A DNA stretch of 45,408 nucleotides from Bacteroidales bacterium. GTDB taxonomy: Bacteria; Bacteroidota; Bacteroidia; Bacteroidales; GCA-2748055. The position numbers and the translations under genes were made by a program. Where the stretch lies: assembly GCA_029210585.1 (NCBI GenBank), contig JARGFP010000030.1, positions 1-45,408 on the forward strand, written 5' to 3'. The stretch's first letter is position 1. Every line of letters begins with the position of its first letter. Positions 15,459-24,185 of this stretch are shown piece after piece. The notes under the pieces were generated by a model. That model saw nothing but the letters and a program-made list of their open reading frames with translations, was not told where the DNA came from and did not search any database.

Positions 15459-16874
15459 ATGAAAAAATCTGGCTTCCACCTGCACCGCCTGAAATATGTA
15501 TTCCTTCTTGTTGCACTGGCACAGCCAATCACCGGATGTAAAACGGCAAAAGAATCCCCTGAGCAACCGAATGTCCTGGTCATTTTTACCGATGATATGG
15601 GGTATGGCGATATTTCAGCCTACAATCCTGCTGCTGTTACCACGCCGCATATTGACCGGATCGGGAAAGAAGGGGTGCTGTGTACCGATTTCTATGTACC
15701 CACCCCCTATTGCGCACCCTCCAGGGCAACCCTGCTCACCGGGCGATTTCCGCTCAGACATGGCCTGGTCAGGAACCCTACACCAGACCAGGGCATCGAC
15801 GATGTCGGGATCAGTCAGGATGAACTCCTGCTGGGAGAAGTCTTCCAGGAGGCTGGCTACCGGACCGGTTTAATTGGTAAATGGCACCTTGGACACAGGG
15901 AGGAGTTTTTCCCGGTAAAGCATGGTTTTGATGAATATTTCGGGATACTGTACTCCAATGACATGCGGCCGGTCCAGCTGATCGAAAACATGGATACCGT
16001 TGAATACCCGGTGGAGCAGGCCAGCCTGACAAAACGGTATACCCGCAGGGCCGTTGATTTTATCAGGAACCAGGATGACAGGCCTTTCTTCCTGCACCTC
16101 TGCCACGCCATGCCGCATAAACCCCTCGCTGCCCCTGAAGAATTTTATACCCCCGAAACCAAAGAAGACCTCTATGATGATGTGATCAGGGAGCTCGACT
16201 GGTCGACGGGACAATTGCTGGAGGCCCTGGAGGAAAAAGCGATCCTCGACCGTACGATTGTCATCTTCCTGTCAGACAACGGCGCATCATACGGTGGATC
16301 CAACATGCCCCTCAAAGGAAGGAAACATTATACCTGGGAAGGAGGCACCAGGATTCCGTTTCTCATCAGGTACCCGGATATATTGCCACAGGGGAAAACA
16401 ATCGGGACGCCCTGCTGGTCAGGAGATCTCTTTCCAACTGTATTGTCGATGACAGGAATTACAATTCCCGATAACCTGGTGCTGGACGGGGAAAACATCG
16501 AAGCAGTGCTGAAGGGGGAAAAAACTGAGCACAAAGCCATTTTCACCATGCGCGGAGACGAGATAAAAACCGTCAGGAAAGGAGACTGGAAACTGTTTAT
16601 TCAACAACCGAGGTTTCACCAGCCCGTTGACCTTGAAACATGGAGCGACTGGCGGGGGCCTGACGGCAAAACGATCCTTGCCCCGTTTGAGCAGGCCACT
16701 CCTGCTGAATATCCGGGGGTCATCCCCGAAAAGATGGAGGGGGAAACACTTCTCTTTAACCTCAGGGAGGATATTTCTGAAATGCACAATGTGGCAGATC
16801 AGCACCCCGCCGTTGTCGAAGCACTTGAAAAAGAGTACCGGGATTTTGCAGCCACCCTGGATGCTTTGAACTGA
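15459..16874 (+). CDS. Arylsulfatase-family lipoprotein (formylglycine sulfatase)
   Basis: The 471-residue protein is a predicted lipoprotein (lipobox ITGC, Cys27) placed outside the inner membrane. The family signature is complete: VIFTDDMGYGD (44-51) supplies the metal-binding Asp pair, and Cys85 in CAPSRATLLTGR is the residue oxidised to formylglycine. GKWHLGH and the SDNGA metal site follow. The sequence resembles N-acetylgalactosamine-6-sulfatase and other S1-class enzymes acting on sulfated glycans; the exact substrate cannot be read. No maturation enzyme (anSME) is in the window, so it must be encoded elsewhere. It is divergent from the membrane HTCS gene, which may control it, and convergent with the GH99-like gene. 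Confidence 0.9.
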   Translation: MKKSGFHLHRLKYVFLLVALAQPITGCKTAKESPEQPNVLVIFTDDMGYGDISAYNPAAVTTPHIDRIGKEGVLCTDFYVPTPYCAPSRATLLTGRFPLRHGLVRNPTPDQGIDDVGISQDELLLGEVFQEAGYRTGLIGKWHLGHREEFFPVKHGFDEYFGILYSNDMRPVQLIENMDTVEYPVEQASLTKRYTRRAVDFIRNQDDRPFFLHLCHAMPHKPLAAPEEFYTPETKEDLYDDVIRELDWSTGQLLEALEEKAILDRTIVIFLSDNGASYGGSNMPLKGRKHYTWEGGTRIPFLIRYPDILPQGKTIGTPCWSGDLFPTVLSMTGITIPDNLVLDGENIEAVLKGEKTEHKAIFTMRGDEIKTVRKGDWKLFIQQPRFHQPVDLETWSDWRGPDGKTILAPFEQATPAEYPGVIPEKMEGETLLFNLREDISEMHNVADQHPAVVEALEKEYRDFAATLDALN

Positions 16875-16964
16875 GTCCAAACCCGTCGGCTCCAAATCAG
16901 CAGTCCCGCACATCACGCGGTCACCTGCGATGCCGTACCGTTGCAGGCAAAGCAGAACCACCAG

Positions 16965-18368
16965 CTATTTCCCTACTGCCTCCCGGAGAATATCCAGGTA
17001 CCGTGTGCCGTACCCCTCGTATTCCATCCCGTAGGTATACGCCTCCTGCGTGCCACTGTCGTCAACCGACGTGGCAGGAGCCACTGCCACCGGCTCGATC
17101 TGCGTATCCTCGTGCCACTCGTTCCACGAGGTAACCAGGAACAGGTTGTTGGAAGCCGGATCGACCATTGTAACCGCTTTTTCAACCATCGCACGGAACA
17201 ACGAACCAAATTCATTGCTCCCCGACAGCTTGCGGGATAAGGGTACATGTCCGTCGCGCACACCCGTATCATTAAACCCGGGTGCGGTAGCCGGAATGAA
17301 CGCAGTGCCCACCGCCTGGGCCTTTGACTTCCATCCTGCCTGTGCGGTGTAATAGTTGTCCACCTGCTTCTGGGTGGCATACATGCGTGCGCCGGAACTT
17401 CCGTATACATCATAATTCGTAGCTGCATCGAGCAAAGCAAGCTGGTCTGCAAACGATGGCGGCTGACCAAAGACCTGGTCACCCACAATGTAAATATCAT
17501 ATCCTGAACTGTTCGCCGCCGCCCGCATGAGGTCCATGGTTTCATCCAGCAACCCCTTGTTCGACAATACCCGGGTTAAATAGACAAACAAGACCGGCCT
17601 GCCATCGATTTTATAATAGTTGGGGTGGTCGAAATAGTTGTCAGCAATGTATTGAATGTCCCCGGTGACCCGTGAAAGGTCTGTAAAATCAGGGATACGG
17701 CCCGATGTCTCGTAAAACAGGGCAATCTTCATGTCCCCCAGTTCCGGATGCACCAGGATGTGGTCCAGCAATGTGACATCCTCCATTTTACCCGGACCCC
17801 ACCAGCTGCTGACCCATAAACTGATACCTGCATATTCACACCATTCCAGTTGCTGTGCGATCACCTCCGCATCACGGTCGTTGTATTCGCCCAGCTCCGG
17901 CAACTGTACCGGCACCAGGTGTTCCCGCAGGTACTGTCTGCCATGAAAATTGCTTCCCCCGTACCAGGGATAGTAATACACTCCTACGGTCACATCCCCC
18001 GTTTCATTCGGATCCCTGACCGTCACAGTGAATGCATGTTCATCGGAAAACTCACCGTCACTCAGGGTAACAGTGAGGGTGCATTCCCCTGCAGTCAGCG
18101 GCGCTTTCCACGTGATTGCCTGGCCCGTGGTGTCCCCCTGGATCCCCCCGCAGGAACTCTGCCATTGGTAGGCAAGTTCAGACGGATTGTCATCTTCCGC
18201 CACACACGTAAATGTATGGGTGGTGCCTACATTTGCTGTTTCCATTCCGGGTACCACACCAATGATAACCGGGGCGGTGTTTTCAGGATCGTCACACCCG
18301 AAAAAAGCTGTCACCACGAACACTGCGGCCAGGAGACGGGACAGGCGCTTTATCGTGTGCCGGGACAT
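16965..18368 (-). CDS. GH99-like glycosidase lipoprotein with Ig-like domain
   Basis: The 467-residue protein starts at the ATG at 18368, where a lipoprotein signal begins (lipobox FFGC, Cys25); a longer frame to 18425 lacks signal features. Residues 30-120 form an Ig/PKD-like module (TFTCVAEDDNPSELAYQWQS). The catalytic-type domain begins at about 128 with VGVYYYPWYGG and continues with SLWVSSWWGPG and YKIDGRPVLFVY, ending near 411 with SWNEWHEDTQIEP. These motifs are characteristic of the GH99/WbsX-like TIM barrels that include endo-alpha-1,2-mannosidases. It probably acts on alpha-mannan-like or related glycans at the cell surface. It is divergent from the CBM-bearing enzyme at 18850, which has a related but truncated barrel. 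Confidence 0.85.
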   Translation of the reverse strand: MSRHTIKRLSRLLAAVFVVTAFFGCDDPENTAPVIIGVVPGMETANVGTTHTFTCVAEDDNPSELAYQWQSSCGGIQGDTTGQAITWKAPLTAGECTLTVTLSDGEFSDEHAFTVTVRDPNETGDVTVGVYYYPWYGGSNFHGRQYLREHLVPVQLPELGEYNDRDAEVIAQQLEWCEYAGISLWVSSWWGPGKMEDVTLLDHILVHPELGDMKIALFYETSGRIPDFTDLSRVTGDIQYIADNYFDHPNYYKIDGRPVLFVYLTRVLSNKGLLDETMDLMRAAANSSGYDIYIVGDQVFGQPPSFADQLALLDAATNYDVYGSSGARMYATQKQVDNYYTAQAGWKSKAQAVGTAFIPATAPGFNDTGVRDGHVPLSRKLSGSNEFGSLFRAMVEKAVTMVDPASNNLFLVTSWNEWHEDTQIEPVAVAPATSVDDSGTQEAYTYGMEYEGYGTRYLDILREAVGK

Positions 18369-18607
18369 AATATTGAGCGGTCGAAAGGACAAAGGTTGCT
18401 TGCATGTATGTATCACTGTGTTCATCGGTTGATGGATTATTAAATACTAATTTTTTTGGTTCTTGGTAATCATCGGTTCAGCATCACGAAATAATCAGGT
18501 TGAGGCTGCTTGTTATTTTCAACTAAAATGGTTCATCGATCATTCGTGGATGGACGGACAGGGTCTTCCCACGATAGTTATAATTTCCCTTAAAATACTA
18601 CCCCGGC

Positions 18608-18649
18608 ATTAATAGCAGATTAATGGCGAAAAATTAATTACTGGTTAAT
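18608..18649. repeat. Cluster of four TTAAT boxes in a divergent intergenic region
   Basis: ATTAAT occurs at 18608, 18619 and 18633 and GTTAAT at 18644, spaced 11, 14 and 11 bases. They lie in the 481-base gap between the two divergent glycosidase genes (starts 18368 and 18850), so they could be a regulator array. I found no convincing TAnnTTTG promoter in this gap. Confidence 0.25.
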
Positions 18650-18849
18650 GGTCCGGAGCTATCATTATATAAAAAAGTCAGAAAGATTCGCGAACCTGAA
18701 ACTCAGGTGAATCGAATCAACCGGGAATCGAGAGGCACGCGCCAGGATGATTGAACCTACCTGTGTTCACTCTGCCAGTGATCAGGTCCCTTCTGTCTTG
18801 TTCTTTACTATAACGAGCAAAACCATTGAAATCACATAAACAAACCAAT

Positions 18850-21579
18850 ATGTTTCAAAAATACTTCGCAAAACAATCATTGATACTGCTGGCAATCGTG
18901 TTTGCAGCAAATGCAGTCTTGTCCGGACAAGTGGTCATACAGCGCTGTGATGTGGCCACCGGCTGGCAGGGTGCACAGGCCATTTCAGTGGACAAGTCTG
19001 ACTACAAGGAAGGGTTCGGCGCTTTACAGACAGTTGCCCAGGCTGGCCAGTCCGACTGGTTCAGTAAAAAGTTTTCAGGTACCCAGACAGGCATTTCCAC
19101 TTCAGGATACCTTACGCTCTGGCTGTATGTATCCGATGCCTCCATGCTGGATGGCGGGGCAATTGAAGTTTCCAGTTCCGGGGGCCCCGGCGACCAGACA
19201 CATGCATGGGCATTCGGCAAAGCGGATGTGACCAACGGCTGGAACAACCTGCAGCTGCAAATCAGTGCTGCAAGCCAGTCAGGCGGAGGAGCCGACCTGG
19301 AGAACATCAATTATTTCCGTATCCACCAAACACTGTCCGGGGCAGTCACTGCCAAAATTGATTTCATCCGGTTCACACCTTCAACGGAGGCGCCGGTATG
19401 GCCGGTGCTGGATGTGCCTGTTGTCGACAATTCCACGCTCGACGGCAAGGTAATGTTCGGCTACCAGGGCTGGTTCAACCATCCGGACGATGGTGCCGGA
19501 CTCGGATGGGTCCACTGGGGAAATTTCTACGAGCCACTCAGATCCACCGTGGATATGTACCCCGATATGCGCGAATACGGCCAGGATGAAAAATACGACG
19601 CGCACCTCACCTTCCCCGATGGCTCCATGGCACCCGTGTTTTCTTCCTTTAACAGGAATACCGTGGTACGGCACATGAAGTGGGTGCGTGACTACAACCT
19701 CGACGGGGTGTTCCTGCAGCGCTTCATCTCCAATGCCGACAGCCAGAAAGGGATGGACCACAAGGATACAGTGACCACCCATGTGATGGAGGGATGTGAA
19801 AAATACGGACGGGTGTTTGCCATCATGTACGACGGCGTGGCGAACCGGGTGGAAGATATGCAGGCGGACTGGAAACACCTGGTGGACGACATCGGGGTGA
19901 CCAACAGCGACAGGTACCTGCGCACTGCCAGCCTGGCTACCCAGGTTGTCCGCGGCTATGCCCCGCTGGAAGAAACGCTGGGCACCCCGCCCGAAGGGAT
20001 CATGACCATCCGGATCACCGACGAGGCGAACGACAACAACCAGGGGACCATGGAATTTCTCTTTCCCGATTTCCCCGGGGAAACCACCATCGAGATCAGT
20101 ATCGACGGCGGCGCTACCTTCCCCTACTCCACCCCCGACAATGCAGGAACATATCTCCTGGATGGACTGTCGGAAGGAACCTACCCCGTGGTGGTGCGGC
20201 ACGGCGCCGGATCGCCGGAAGCAGACATGGGCGACGTCACCATCAGCAATGTGTTCGAGGGGCTGCCCGGACAGGCAGTCAACCCGTTTCCTGCCGATGG
20301 TGCGACCGGTGTACGGTTAAACACTGCCTTGGGCTGGACCCCGGGGGAGCATGCAGTTTCACATCACATTTATTTTGGCACAACGCAGACGCCTGACTCC
20401 GTAACCTACCAGTTCAGCAATTCATTCAGCCCCGGCGATCTTGAACCGGAAACGACCTACTACTGGAGGATCGATGAAGAGAACGGGTCAGGACAGGCTG
20501 AAGGACCGGCCTGGAGTTTCACAACCGGCACGGCGGGCGGACCGACCGATGTCGTTGTGCTGGATTACTGCGACGAAGTTACCGGGTGGAGTTCAACCAA
20601 TGGCGCTGAACTCGATTCAGAAAACAAACAGGAAGGTTTTGCCAGCCTGTCGTGCACAGGCGGGGGAACCGATAAATTCAAGAAAACATTCGACCCGCCG
20701 GTAAACACCTTTTGCGATGAAAGCAGCTATTTCAACCTGTGGATTTATGTTTCCGATGTGAGTGCTTTTGATGGCGGGGGACAAATTGAAATTACAAGTT
20801 CAGGAAGACCCGATACAGACGAATACAGCTGGAGTGTTCCCGATTTAAACCTCGTGAATGGCTGGAACGAACTTTCATTGCAGATCAGCAGTGCATCGGT
20901 CAATGGCAATCCTGATCTGGGCGCCATCAATTTTTTCCGGTTTTACCAGTTCGTTTCTTCAGAGATCGAAACGAAGATCGACTACCTGCATTTCAGCGGG
21001 CTGGCATTTGCTAAAATTGCCGCACCGGCGAACCTTGCGGCAACCCCGGGCGACCAGTCCGTGACACTTGACTGGGATGACAATACCGAAGCAGACCTGG
21101 AAGGATACAACGTATACCGTTCCCTTACTTCCGGCAGCGGGTATGAAAAACTGAATAGTGAACCGGTCACCGCATCCACCTATGAAGATGATGCTATAAC
21201 CGCCGGAACCACATACTACTATATCGTAAAAGCAGTAAATACAGCCGGTGAAGAGAGCCAGGCGAGCAATGAAGTGGCGGTCACACCAGGCACAAACTCC
21301 GTTGTTTCGGACAGGCAGTTGCTGGATTTCAGGCTGTTTCCCAATCCTGCGACCTCCCTGGCCACCGCAAGGCTGACCCTTGAAGAGGCCTCCGGTGTAA
21401 CGGTGACCATTTTTGATGCCGGCGGAAGGCAGCTGCACCATTTCATCCAAAACGAACACTGGATGCCGGGCACACACACCCTCAGGCTGCCTTTGAACGG
21501 GTTCGCGACCGGAAGCTATATGTTACATGTGAAAGTTGGAAAGAAGATAATGACTGAAGTGCTGGTGATCGAACTTTAG
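18850..21579 (+). CDS. Secreted GH99/GH71-like protein with two CBMs, Fn3 and type IX sorting domain; catalytic domain shortened
   Basis: The 909-residue protein starts at the ATG at 18850 with a signal peptide (MFQKYFAKQSLILLAIVFAA). Order: carbohydrate-binding-like domain 1 (about 30-175), the start of a GH99/GH71-like barrel (187-357; VMFGYQGWFNHPDDG, GVFLQRF, FAIMYDGV), a sandwich segment, Fn3-like (473-560), a second copy of the binding domain (567-718), Fn3 (724-810) and a type IX C-terminal domain (824-909; LFPNPATS, GSYMLHVKVG). The two binding domains are clearly related (LWLYVSDASMLDGG against LWIYVSDVSAFDGG). The barrel stops abruptly: VTNSDRYL runs into RTASLATQVVRGYAP, which in this family normally lies near the barrel end. 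The middle and C-terminal half of the barrel appear to have been lost in frame, so it may now only bind glycan. Confidence 0.8.
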   Translation: MFQKYFAKQSLILLAIVFAANAVLSGQVVIQRCDVATGWQGAQAISVDKSDYKEGFGALQTVAQAGQSDWFSKKFSGTQTGISTSGYLTLWLYVSDASMLDGGAIEVSSSGGPGDQTHAWAFGKADVTNGWNNLQLQISAASQSGGGADLENINYFRIHQTLSGAVTAKIDFIRFTPSTEAPVWPVLDVPVVDNSTLDGKVMFGYQGWFNHPDDGAGLGWVHWGNFYEPLRSTVDMYPDMREYGQDEKYDAHLTFPDGSMAPVFSSFNRNTVVRHMKWVRDYNLDGVFLQRFISNADSQKGMDHKDTVTTHVMEGCEKYGRVFAIMYDGVANRVEDMQADWKHLVDDIGVTNSDRYLRTASLATQVVRGYAPLEETLGTPPEGIMTIRITDEANDNNQGTMEFLFPDFPGETTIEISIDGGATFPYSTPDNAGTYLLDGLSEGTYPVVVRHGAGSPEADMGDVTISNVFEGLPGQAVNPFPADGATGVRLNTALGWTPGEHAVSHHIYFGTTQTPDSVTYQFSNSFSPGDLEPETTYYWRIDEENGSGQAEGPAWSFTTGTAGGPTDVVVLDYCDEVTGWSSTNGAELDSENKQEGFASLSCTGGGTDKFKKTFDPPVNTFCDESSYFNLWIYVSDVSAFDGGGQIEITSSGRPDTDEYSWSVPDLNLVNGWNELSLQISSASVNGNPDLGAINFFRFYQFVSSEIETKIDYLHFSGLAFAKIAAPANLAATPGDQSVTLDWDDNTEADLEGYNVYRSLTSGSGYEKLNSEPVTASTYEDDAITAGTTYYYIVKAVNTAGEESQASNEVAVTPGTNSVVSDRQLLDFRLFPNPATSLATARLTLEEASGVTVTIFDAGGRQLHHFIQNEHWMPGTHTLRLPLNGFATGSYMLHVKVGKKIMTEVLVIEL

Positions 21580-21600
21580 TCCTATACCAAAAGGGACAAA

Positions 21601-21645
21601 ACTGGTGGGAGAGTATTAACCGAAGTGCTGGTGATCGAGGAGTAG
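21601..21645 (+). pseudogene. Relict of a second type IX C-terminal tail
   Basis: Just after the stop of the preceding gene the DNA reads TGGRVLTEVLVIEE then TAG, closely matching that gene's last residues VGKKIMTEVLVIEL. The shared core GAAGTGCTGGTGATCGA is identical in both. It is a remnant of a tandem paralogue or a duplicated gene end. Confidence 0.5.
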
Positions 21646-21707
21646 TTCGTTAATTGAGGAGTAGCTGGGAATATTGAACAGGTGAATGGACAGGTGAAGA
21701 TTATTTA

Positions 21708-21734
21708 CAATTTTGGAATTCAATTCCAAAATTG
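21708..21734. other. Perfect 13-bp palindrome
   Basis: CAATTTTGGAATT and AATTCCAAAATTG are exact inverted copies around a single C. It lies between the CBM/GH gene and the convergent XRE gene. It lacks a following T run on the plus strand beyond CTTTTT, so it is a possible weak bidirectional terminator, or one of a class of AT-rich palindromes seen elsewhere in the window. Confidence 0.55.
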
Positions 21735-21869
21735 AAAACTTTTTCCATACAACCACTACTTAATTCAGCCCGGTTGCTCATCCAGGAACGCTCCCTTACA
21801 GCACTCGTTAGATTGGTGAAAGTTGGTAACCGGCTGAAGATCGGCGTAGTTGGGCGTATTGAACTACAT

Positions 21870-22154
21870 CTACAACTCTACATGGATATGTAGTTTACCC
21901 CCCAGTCCGGTCTCGATGATCTTACGAAGGGTGGAGATGCGCACATCACTGGAGGCACGCTCGATTTTAGCGATGTAGGCTCGATTCACATGCAGCTTCT
22001 GCGCCAGTTCCTCCTGCGTCATATGTGCGTTCAGCCTGGCCTCCCTAACAAGTTCAGCCACCATGTACGCTTCGGCTTTCTGTTCAAATGTCTTGCGGCC
22101 CGGAGTACCTTCCTTTCCATATTTTCTGTCAAAATGTGCATTGATGGTAACCAT
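21870..22154 (-). CDS. XRE-family HTH protein, HigA-like solitary antitoxin
   Basis: From the ATG at 22154 (MVTINAHFDRKYGKEGTPGR) the protein has 94 residues. The upstream in-frame ATG at 22175 is rejected because it falls inside a -7 box. The middle carries an XRE helix-turn-helix (MTQEELAQKLHVNRAYIAKI), and the layout, with a short lead segment KYGKEGTPGRKTFEQ, is that of Bacteroidota HigA antitoxins of RelE/HigB systems. No RelE-like toxin is present on either side: the upstream gene is a divergent phosphoesterase. It may be a solitary regulator or the survivor of a decayed toxin-antitoxin pair. A 16-bp palindrome overlapping its promoter suggests autoregulation. Confidence 0.8.
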   Translation of the reverse strand: MVTINAHFDRKYGKEGTPGRKTFEQKAEAYMVAELVREARLNAHMTQEELAQKLHVNRAYIAKIERASSDVRISTLRKIIETGLGGKLHIHVEL

Positions 22155-22172
22155 TTTTCGCAATTTTTCATA

Positions 22173-22193
22173 CAAAAGTAACCAATTAGTTAC
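22173..22193 (-). promoter_or_regulatory. XRE promoter overlapped by a 16-bp operator
   Basis: TACTTTTG on the minus strand (22173-22180) matches TAnnTTTG. GTAACCAATTAGTTAC (22178-22193) is a palindrome with 14 of 16 positions matching, overlapping the box. This is the expected layout for an antitoxin repressing its own gene. It also rules out the start codon at 22175. Confidence 0.55.
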
Positions 22194-22456
22194 GTTTACA
22201 GAAATATTTCAATAAAAATTATCGCAGTATTCTTCTATCAGGTCATGTGATGAGCGGCGAGGATATCGTAATCCGGATGAAAAAATCCTGTTCCTGGCAA
22301 AATCTTCACCGGGATTTCATCATTTTTTAAACAAAATGATTCGGGATGAGTCTTATTTTTACCCATATTTGAACTGAGAAAGATCATGTTTTCAATAAAT
22401 GGCAATGACTGGATCATTTGCCAGCTATTCTGGAAAATCACCAATTCATCAAGGAT

Positions 22457-24034
22457 ATGAAAAAACGTATTGCTGTATTGTTTTTCCCGGTATTTCTCTG
22501 CACCATTGCAGTCATGGGCCAGGCGCAGGTAACCGGGTTTGTATATGAAGATCTGAACGGGAACAACAGGTTCGACAGGAAGGAAAAGGGAATCAGTGAT
22601 GTGGCTGTTTCGAACGGGACAGAAGTGGTTACAACTGACAAAAAGGGAAAATACACGCTCCCTGTTCAGGAGGACAACATTGTATTCGTCATCAAACCGG
22701 CCGGCTATGCACCCGCGGTCAACGAATACAATATCCCGCAATTTTATTACATCCATAAACCGGCGGGCTCTCTGAACCTGGATTTTGCAGGCTCCCCTCC
22801 CACCGGTCCGCTTCCCAAAGAAGTGAATTTCGGACTTGTTCAGCAAGATGAGCCGGACGCATTCAGGATACTCGTTTTTGGCGATCCCCAGCCCTATACG
22901 GAGGAGGAGGTGAACCATTTCCACCGTGCGGTTGCCGCCGAGCTTAAAAATGTGCAGGAGGTTGCACTGGGAATCTCCATGGGCGACCTGGTCGGTGACA
23001 ACCTCAACCTGTTGCATCCTTACAAGGAAGCTGTCCGCGAGGTGGGCATCCCCTGGTATAACGTGCTCGGGAACCACGACATCAATTATGACGGTACGCA
23101 TGACACCCTGACCGATGAAACGTTCGAGACACATTTCGGTCCCGCCACCTATTCATTTAACTATGGGAAGGTGCATTTTATCATCATCGACGACATCATG
23201 TATCCCGATCCCAGGGATGGAAAGGGGTATTGGGGCGGATTGCGTGAGGACCAGTTCACCTTCATAGAAAATGACTTAAAACAGATCCCGAAAGATCACC
23301 TTGTGGTACTGGCGTTTCATATTCCGATCAGCCAGAATGAAGCGTCCGGACCCTTCAATCCTGTACACCGCAACCGCCTGTTCAGCCTGCTGAAGGAGTT
23401 CCCGCATACCCTGTCGATGTCGGCCCATACCCACATCCAGAACCAGTTTTTTTTCGACCCTGAACATGGCTGGCAACAGGAGAATGCACACCACCATTTC
23501 AATGTGGGCACCACTTCGGGCGACTGGTACAGCGGCAAGTTGAACGATAAAGGCATCCCCATTTCAACGATGCGGGACGGAACCCCCAAAGGATATGCCT
23601 ATGTGAACTTTGACCACAACCGGTATACCATCGACTACAAGGTGTTTGACAAAAATCCGGATTACAAGATGGCTGTCTTTACACCCAATGAAGTGTTGCA
23701 GAACGCCTGGGCCACGGCACAGATCATTGTCAACTTTTTCATCGGGAGCCCGGAAGATTCCCTGTTCAGCAAAATTGATAATGGCGAATGGAGCCCAATG
23801 CGTTACGCCCCGGTCCACGATCCGTTTTTTGTCCATGAGGTGGACGACTGGGACTTTACCGAGGAATTGTTCCCCGGGCGCAGACCCTCGAACCCGGTGG
23901 AGAGTTCACATACCTGGACCGGCCACCTCCCCACCAACCTGGAGGAGGGCGAACACACGGTGTACATCCGGGCCTACGACATGTTCGGACGGGAATACAC
24001 CGCTGAGCGCACTTTCAGGATTGAGGCACGGTGA
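22457..24034 (+). CDS. Secreted calcineurin-like metallophosphoesterase
   Basis: The 525-residue protein starts at the ATG at 22457 with a signal peptide (MKKRIAVLFFPVFLCTIAVM). A beta-sandwich N-terminal domain (VTGFVYEDLNGNNRFD, like MetallophosN/SdrD-B) comes first. The phosphoesterase core then shows the full metal-binding set: GDPQ at about 141, GDLVGD at about 176, GNHD at 205-208, a His in AFHIP near 287 and the paired His of SAHTHI near 322. A C-terminal beta domain (MetallophosC-like) closes the chain. Such enzymes hydrolyse phosphoesters outside the cytoplasm; the substrate is not known. It may help recover phosphate from decorated glycans or lipids. It converges with the beta-helix gene at 24186. 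Confidence 0.9.
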   Translation: MKKRIAVLFFPVFLCTIAVMGQAQVTGFVYEDLNGNNRFDRKEKGISDVAVSNGTEVVTTDKKGKYTLPVQEDNIVFVIKPAGYAPAVNEYNIPQFYYIHKPAGSLNLDFAGSPPTGPLPKEVNFGLVQQDEPDAFRILVFGDPQPYTEEEVNHFHRAVAAELKNVQEVALGISMGDLVGDNLNLLHPYKEAVREVGIPWYNVLGNHDINYDGTHDTLTDETFETHFGPATYSFNYGKVHFIIIDDIMYPDPRDGKGYWGGLREDQFTFIENDLKQIPKDHLVVLAFHIPISQNEASGPFNPVHRNRLFSLLKEFPHTLSMSAHTHIQNQFFFDPEHGWQQENAHHHFNVGTTSGDWYSGKLNDKGIPISTMRDGTPKGYAYVNFDHNRYTIDYKVFDKNPDYKMAVFTPNEVLQNAWATAQIIVNFFIGSPEDSLFSKIDNGEWSPMRYAPVHDPFFVHEVDDWDFTEELFPGRRPSNPVESSHTWTGHLPTNLEEGEHTVYIRAYDMFGREYTAERTFRIEAR

Positions 24035-24084
24035 GGGAGCGGACTGGCGGATTGGCTTACCAGCCACTCGTTTATGACCGGATG

Positions 24085-24156
24085 ATACCGGCTGCATGAA
24101 ATTTGGTGTTGTGAATTCCATGGCACCTATTATAATCCGTAAAAAAAAACCGGTAT
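24085..24156. terminator. Possible shared terminator between convergent genes
   Basis: ATACCGG (24085-24091) and CCGGTAT (24150-24156) are inverted, with TTTTT following on the plus strand and a long A run (24141-24149) before the right arm. The loop is long at 58 bases, so the call is weak. Confidence 0.25.
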
Positions 24157-24185
24157 TTTTCAGGTGCATCTTCAGAAAATATCGC

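Noticed and set aside
22154-22175. Start of the XRE gene at 22175
   Set aside because: That ATG lies inside a TACTTTTG box and operator; the next ATG at 22154 gives a standard HigA-like N-terminus.
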